From assembly GCF_000485595.1 (NCBI RefSeq), contig NW_014577158.1, forward strand, positions 372,291 to 396,456: a stretch of 24,166 nucleotides of DNA. The letters run 5' to 3'. A program made the position numbers and the translations under genes. The first letter of the stretch is position 1. Each line of letters starts with the position of its first letter. Shown here one piece after another: positions 18,981 to 24,166 of the stretch. The stretch comes from Priapulus caudatus. Lineage: Eukaryota > Priapulida > Priapulimorpha > Priapulimorphida > Priapulidae. The notes under the pieces are model-generated. The model saw only the letters and a list, made by a program, of their open reading frames with translations, was not told where the DNA came from and did no database searches.

Positions 18981-19170
18981 TTATGCCATTGATATTATTC
19001 TCACTCGGGGTGTTATTTACCGTGTGCAGTCACCTCTGTAGTAATGTTTCGAATCGTTTGGCCATTCTGCCGTGGTTGCATTGGGAGGTCATGCGTCGCT
19101 GGGGCAAGGTCCATAGCCACTTCCTGCGTTCGGTTTGGTCGGCACGGCAGCGCGAAACTTTTCGGGAACA

Positions 19171-19380
19171 TAGTTAAGTTTGAATTCTCACAATGAAACG
19201 GATCAAAGTAGTTGACGTATTTACCTAGATTTAATCCGACCATTCTGATTGGTTGTTTAGTTAAGTTACGGTTAACGCGCGCGTCTGGACGGGCCGGCTG
19301 GAACCAACGTGACAGCAGAGTTTACAAGAGTTGAAATCATCCGGTGCAGTTGAAATTCATTCGAAAGAGAAGGGAGAGAG

Positions 19381-19421
<41 letters not shown>

Positions 19422-20014
19422 TTACATAGAAACGCCTGTCACAATGCGAATGTTTTGACGAGGCAAAGGTTTTTGCGAGACGGTGCTCCCTACTCTCTTC
19501 TGCTGGACTCTCGCGATCTCGGTGCGGATTCCCTGGGATGGAGAGTGCACCGTGGGCCGTTCAGCCGGCCGCAGCGCAAGCGTTACTGGGGAAAAAACTT
19601 AGTTAAGTTGCACCTAGATTTGGAAATATGTGTATTAAGTCTAAAAAGCATGCTGCGTGGGAGCTGTGCCAGTCATTTTGCTGCGTGGTCCACCCTCCGA
19701 CCGCATTACGAGGTCCACAACGTCGTCTCCTTTTCTTTTGCGATCTATGGCCACAGTTTGCCAAAAAAACGTGCATTCATGAATGTGGTGGTGGGGGGGG
19801 GGGTGATCCGTTTATGACCCGATATTGTTTGTTTACGAAAGGTTATCTTCACCGAGATACAAATTGATCTACAATCTCCTTTCGAGAGATGCGTGTACGA
19901 TCGGCTGTCGAAATTCCGCTTAGGGTGCGACTTTGGAATCGCGCGTCGACGCGAACACTGCGCGGTGGTGACCCTGCTTTGAAATGACTGGCACTGTTTC
20001 CACTTTAGTTAAGT
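19171..20014 (+). promoter_or_regulatory. Four copies of the 9-mer TAGTTAAGT
   Basis: Exact copies at 19171, 19258, 19600 and 20006, the first three extended to TAGTTAAGTT. They lie in non-repetitive sequence of the presumed transportin 3' UTR or downstream flank. Role unknown. Confidence 0.35.
19368..19416. repeat. GA dinucleotide microsatellite
   Basis: Roughly 17 GA units within GGGAGAGAGGGGAGAGA...GACAGACAG. Confidence 0.9.
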
Positions 20015-20164
20015 GAAGGATCCCGGTGGCCGCCTTCCAGCTGGCGTGTGAGCGTAGACGCGTGTTGTCTGCTGGTCGCTGTTGCCGTCATTGTCGGCGG
20101 TGAATCGATGCAAGTGTCGGATTGAGCTGAGCCAGCTTGTCGTTGCTTGTCAACGTGAAGTTAT

Positions 20165-20206
20165 CAGCAGCATCACCAAATGTAGCAACAGCAGCAACAA
20201 CAACAG

Positions 20207-20238
<32 letters not shown>

Positions 20239-20416
20239 GCAGCACTAACAGTAGCAGCAGCAGTGACAACAACAACAGCAGCAGCAGCACTAACAGTAGC
20301 AGCAGCAGTGACAACAGCAGCAGCACTAACAGTTGCAGTTGCAGTTACTTAAGTTGCAGTTGCAACTTACAGTAGCAGAAGTAGCAGCAGCAACAGCAGC
20401 AGCAGCAGCAGCAGTA

Positions 20417-20489
<73 letters not shown>

Positions 20490-20510
20490 CAGTAGCAGCG
20501 CACACAGCAG
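20165..20510. repeat. CAG/CAA triplet tract, ~345 bp
   Basis: Runs of CAG and CAA triplets interrupted by CACTAACAGTAG blocks. One frame reads poly-Ser/Asn, another poly-Ala/Thr, and the Gln frame is broken by TAG and TAA stops, so it is not a convincing protein tract. It is the complement in sense of the CTG tract at 4180-4622. Confidence 0.92.
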
Positions 20511-20942
20511 CTGGGGGCGGACGACCCTGCGGGGACATTAAAACTAAGAGAACGGCTCGCCGCAATTACGAGCGGCGTGGCCCCGCTTATACGTGTATAG
20601 CAAAATCGGTCGCTGTATCTTCCGTTCCTTGTGTTTTCTCATTATCTCGCCCGAGTTGAATCGTCCACGTCGTAGCGTCGAGGTATAAGATGGGGGGGAA
20701 TTCCATGTGACGTCATATCCCACTATTCCTAGTCCTGTCTGTCAAGCGTGCATGCGGATGCCCGGGATGCTGCGGTACTCCTCATCCTCGGAGGATGCTG
20801 TGGCTCGGGGCTTCGCTGATGGGCGTGCGATCTTTATCCAGGTTGTGTTGTTGTCGAAGGTGTGTCGACGCGCTCGGGGAGGGCGTCACGCCGGTGGCTG
20901 TAGTGTGAATTATTAAGGCAGTCGTATCCTAGCCACATACCT

Positions 20943-21117
20943 GTTGGCGTGTGTCGTGTGTGTGTAGTGTGTGAGTGCGTGTGTGGAGAGATGGGAGAGA
21001 GAGAGAGAGAGACGTAACCTGTTTTCAAAGTAAATGTGATAATGTTTGCTGTGACAACATTCAATCGGCATGAGTTTCCCCCGTATATATATATAGATAT
21101 AAATAAATAAATAAATG
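20943..21117. repeat. Cluster of GT, GA, TA and AATA microsatellites
   Basis: GTGT-rich at ~20945-20985, GAGAGA at ~20995-21012, TATATA at ~21083-21096 and AATAAATAAATAAAT at ~21102-21116. Confidence 0.85.
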
Positions 21118-21236
21118 TTATCGAGGAAAGTCACTGCTGGTAAGAGCGGTGTATAGGTCATGAGTGGGGGGGTGGTGCTGCATACAGCGTCGGTCGTTGG
21201 GGGGTCGGTGCGGCTCAGATACTTTTTTCACACTTT

Positions 21237-21242
21237 AATAAA
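21237..21242 (+). terminator. Candidate polyadenylation signal AATAAA
   Basis: A canonical hexamer followed within ~30 nt by a GT-rich stretch (GTGCTCATTGTGATTGATTG), the expected arrangement for metazoan 3' end processing. Other AATAAA hexamers at 21102, 21827, 21920 and 21924 compete. The distance from the stop (~3.2 kb, or ~2.8 kb spliced) is plausible for a long 3' UTR but unproven. Confidence 0.3.
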
Positions 21243-21254
21243 TCGAAGTAGTGC

Positions 21255-21520
21255 TCATTGTGATTGATTGATTGATAGATTGATTACATGCTGGTGCTTT
21301 GCGTGAGTTGTCTCTACCTTTGCCCGCGTGCGTGCGTTTGTACGTTGCAGTGCGTGACTGCATACGTGTGTGCGTGCGTGCGTGAGGCTGGGCGGGGACA
21401 GGGAATGATTGACGATGGACCTGTTCGTAGGTTCCGTGTCAGGTTGTCTATGCACCGTTGTTGTGTGCGTGCATGCGTGTGCGTGCGTGCGTGCGTGCGT
21501 GCGTGTGTGTGTGTCAAACG
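21255..21520. repeat. GATT and GTGC microsatellites
   Basis: TGATTGATTGATTGAT at ~21260-21285, then interrupted TGCG/GTGC runs at ~21322-21385 and ~21460-21512. Overlapping Cys/Val-rich and His/Thr-rich ORFs are repeat artefacts. Confidence 0.85.
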
Positions 21521-22560
21521 CAACTATCGGCAGGTTCGTTAATCGGACCTCGGTTCGTTACACGGAAATCTTCCGCACAAGTGTAGCAGCAAGATAGGTT
21601 TTTAAAATGCGTTTAGTCCTTTAACCCGTCAAAGAGTACTACTATGTAAATGTATGAACCTCTTATTGGAGAAATTTCTAGTCGAAAAACACGCGCAACT
21701 TAACGATATATATGATAGGTAATTAATGAAAAGGAAATAAATAAATAAATAAATAAAAACGCCAAGTCCGCTGGGTCTTATAAATAACGTGTGAGGTAAG
21801 CAAACGTGATTCACGTTGAAGATATCAATAAATTTTTTGTATAAAAGAAGCATATAACGAGTTTACTCACGAATATATTCTGCCCCTTATCGAATACTTA
21901 TTTGCATATGTCCAGTGTGAATAAATAAAGTCATTTACTGTAAAGAATCACTCGCTCATATATATCTATAAATAAATATATATATGTGTATAAAAGATGA
22001 ACTCCGAAAGAACTTGTTAAAGAAGGTCGATTGTATTCGCCTAATTTGTAATTTTCTGTTAATTCGTATCGGTTTTTTTTTTGCTGCTAATCTTTTTGTT
22101 GTGATAAGAAAGTAAGACAGGTATTTATTTGCAGTCACGCCATCTAGTGAACAATAGGGGAGATAAAAGTTTTGTAAGATTTGCGGGAGAGGGGGGTAAT
22201 GCTTCTGCTTGCTACGTCGGACACTTCCTATAAGAAATGTAACGGGAAGAGTTAAGCCACCGATGCAGCGTGGGCGGTTTGCACTGGGTTAACCCCGTGT
22301 AGCACCATGCGAGAACGACAACATCGATTATCTTCTATTAATTAGCTCATTGATTAAGCAGCGCGCCTCGGAACCGCCTCGTTAATTTAGTAATGAAGCA
22401 TTTAGTCCGTCGTTTATTTTTTCCGGCAGACGAGCTGAATCGTTCGACGCGTGTATTTTTTAAACGAGTAGCCAATTATATGTATAGAGTTGACCGAATA
22501 AGAGTGAGAGATTAGTAGCGTTTAATGATCAGGACCTTGTTGTTATAGTAGACGTTTGTT
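21521..22560. other. AT-rich downstream flank, no gene seen
   Basis: It contains an AATA microsatellite (~21737-21757), TATA runs near 21958-21985 and several AATAAA hexamers. No splice-bounded coding block or RNA gene was recognised. Confidence 0.5.
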
Positions 22561-22569
22561 ATGAAATGA

Positions 22570-22711
22570 CCCTGGTGCGTGCGTGCGTGTGCGCGCATGT
22601 GCTACCAAAGCTCGTGATGCGCTTCAATTTGATCATTAATGTTGAGTTAGGTTTGCTTGAGCATTGTGGGTAGTGCTGTTGTTCAAAGGGCGACTTATGT
22701 GTGTGGGTGTG

Positions 22712-22743
<32 letters not shown>

Positions 22744-22830
22744 TGTGTGTATGTGTGCGTGTGGTGTGTGAGTGTCCATGTGTGGGCGTGCATGTGTAAT
22801 AGTGCGTGTGCGTGCGTGCTCTCGTGCTTG
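22570..22830. repeat. GT/GTGC microsatellite
   Basis: Long interrupted GTGTGT and GTGC runs, purest at ~22697-22760. Opposite-strand His/Thr-rich ORFs are artefacts of it. Confidence 0.85.
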
Positions 22831-24118
22831 TGAATCTGACGGCATCCATTGCGAGTGTATTGTTTTATAATCAGTTGCAGCAGAAATGCGTCACCGTGTT
22901 ATATGTTTATCTCTATCCTTCCCGCTTTCCAGTCCTCTCGTTGTGTTGTCTTGGGGCAAAGTGTGTTGTGTCCATGCTGCAGGGACTGTGCAAGAGTCAA
23001 CCCACCGCATCTACGAGCGAAATATGATCTAATATAATGTATAGTCACATTCCCGCTGTCGCTCAAACGGTCAATTTCGCGATTTCTCTATTGATTTTGT
23101 ATTTTATTCACCATCGTGTCGCATCTGTTCTTTCGTTTAGGGTTTTCTTTCATGTTGTATTGAGCAGTGTTATGCTGGAACGAGTAACAACAAAAGCAGA
23201 CTGGTATTATGTCGATTTCATACTCTAGAATTATCCCATTGACTACCAGGTAGTGTGTTCCTCACCTATAGTTTAATAAGTATTAATTTACCTAGTTCAC
23301 ATTAAGTTCAATTCATTGCACAACGTATTTGCACAGTCCCTGAAGGCGACCCAGTGTTTTACCGTTATTTTTAACTACTACACTAATTATGTAATAATTA
23401 AGGACAACCAGAAGTAATTTTTGCAAGTAAAATCATATAGTTGTTATTTTAAATCTTTATGTATCGATATGTCGGTTGTTGTACATTACACACAGGTAAC
23501 AGTGAAAATACAGATGCATGCTAAATTTCACATCGGCTTGGATGCTTATTGGTGTGCGGTTGACTAGAAACCAGCTTGAATTCGTCACACGCACAATCAC
23601 TTCCATTGGATGTACAATCTTACACCGGGCATACTGTTGCATAGAAACATACACGCTTATCCCATCCGAGTAAAATACACCTGTGTATGTATATATATAT
23701 ATTTATTTATTTATACATATATATATATTTAGAGAGCGAGAGAGTAAGAGTAATGTAATAATATATACATTGAACAAATAACGAAATGATACAAATACCA
23801 GTAATTTCTTTCAGTAATCAATTTCACTTATACAATAACACGGAATATCGCTAACCACGCAAGGCAAGACATTGCTCATCATACAACCTTTCTCTCTCCC
23901 TCTCCCTCTTCCTCCCTCTTCCTCCCTTCTACTCCCTTTCTCTCTCAATCTGTTACCATAGCTCCGTCGTGCACTATTCTAGGACTAGTCGGAAGCCATG
24001 GAACATCCTTTCGCATATCTGAACACGTAATCGAAATCGGTCGAGTCACACTAATTGCTGTCGAATTCGATTGCTTTTCTTGTGGAGAGAGTGAGTGAGT
24101 GAGTGAGAGAGAGAGAGA

Positions 24119-24162
<44 letters not shown>

Positions 24163-24166
24163 CGAA
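22831..24166. other. Right flank with TA, CT and GA microsatellites
   Basis: TATATATATTTATTTATTTA at ~23690-23715, a CT/CCT-rich tract at ~23888-23945, and GA/GAGT repeats from ~24084 to the window end. Short ORFs at 22806-23228 and 23457-23654 have no recognisable content. Confidence 0.5.

Noticed and set aside
20082-20659. Poly-Ser/Asn, poly-Ala/Thr and opposite-strand poly-Ala ORFs
   Set aside because: All derive from the CAG/CAA tract; the Gln frame is interrupted by stops and no flanking protein domain is recognisable.
22559-22849. His/Thr-rich minus-strand ORFs
   Set aside because: Translation of the GT/GTGC microsatellite.

Overview
This looks like nuclear DNA from an invertebrate metazoan, species undetermined. 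Coding sequence is broken into short exons by GT...AG introns. Conserved protein blocks are scattered over more than 11 kb, and the rest is dense in microsatellites and minisatellites. There are no bacterial-style packed ORFs, operons or ribosome binding sites. The one recognisable gene, on the + strand, is the 3' half of a transportin-1/2 (karyopherin beta-2) orthologue. TTAGGG-like motifs near the left end are compatible with a metazoan.

Layout: 1-6695 has no recognisable transportin exon. It is either a long upstream intron (if earlier exons lie left of the window) or a badly assembled segment. It holds an ~84-bp satellite with telomere-like motifs (~121-720), an unrecognised 240-codon minus-strand ORF (1066-1788), a C-rich 37-bp minisatellite (~1985-2712), a CpG-rich patch (~2712-3120), a ~67-bp minisatellite (~3790-4175), a CTG-type triplet tract (~4180-4620) and other degenerate repeats. 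From 6696 to 18024 nine exons with consistent phases give 999 nt: 332 residues plus a TGA stop, ending in the transportin C-terminus. The introns carry a 48-bp, a 30-bp and a large 23-bp minisatellite, a dispersed ~80-bp repeat shared by introns 2 and 5, and an 18-bp perfect palindrome with a cAMP-response-element core.

From 18025 to 24166 there is no further protein-coding gene I can support. The first part is probably transportin 3' UTR. A strong donor 24 nt after the stop and a good acceptor near 18481 suggest a spliced 3' UTR. A CAG/CAA tract (~20165-20510), GA, GT and GTGC microsatellites and several AATAAA hexamers follow.

Several tandem arrays switch abruptly from clean to indel-riddled copies. 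I read this mainly as uncorrected long-read consensus rather than biology. No complete new biological system is evident. The best leads are the repeat architecture around one housekeeping gene, the predicted spliced 3' UTR, the palindromic CRE, a repeated TAGTTAAGT motif and the unidentified minus-strand ORF.
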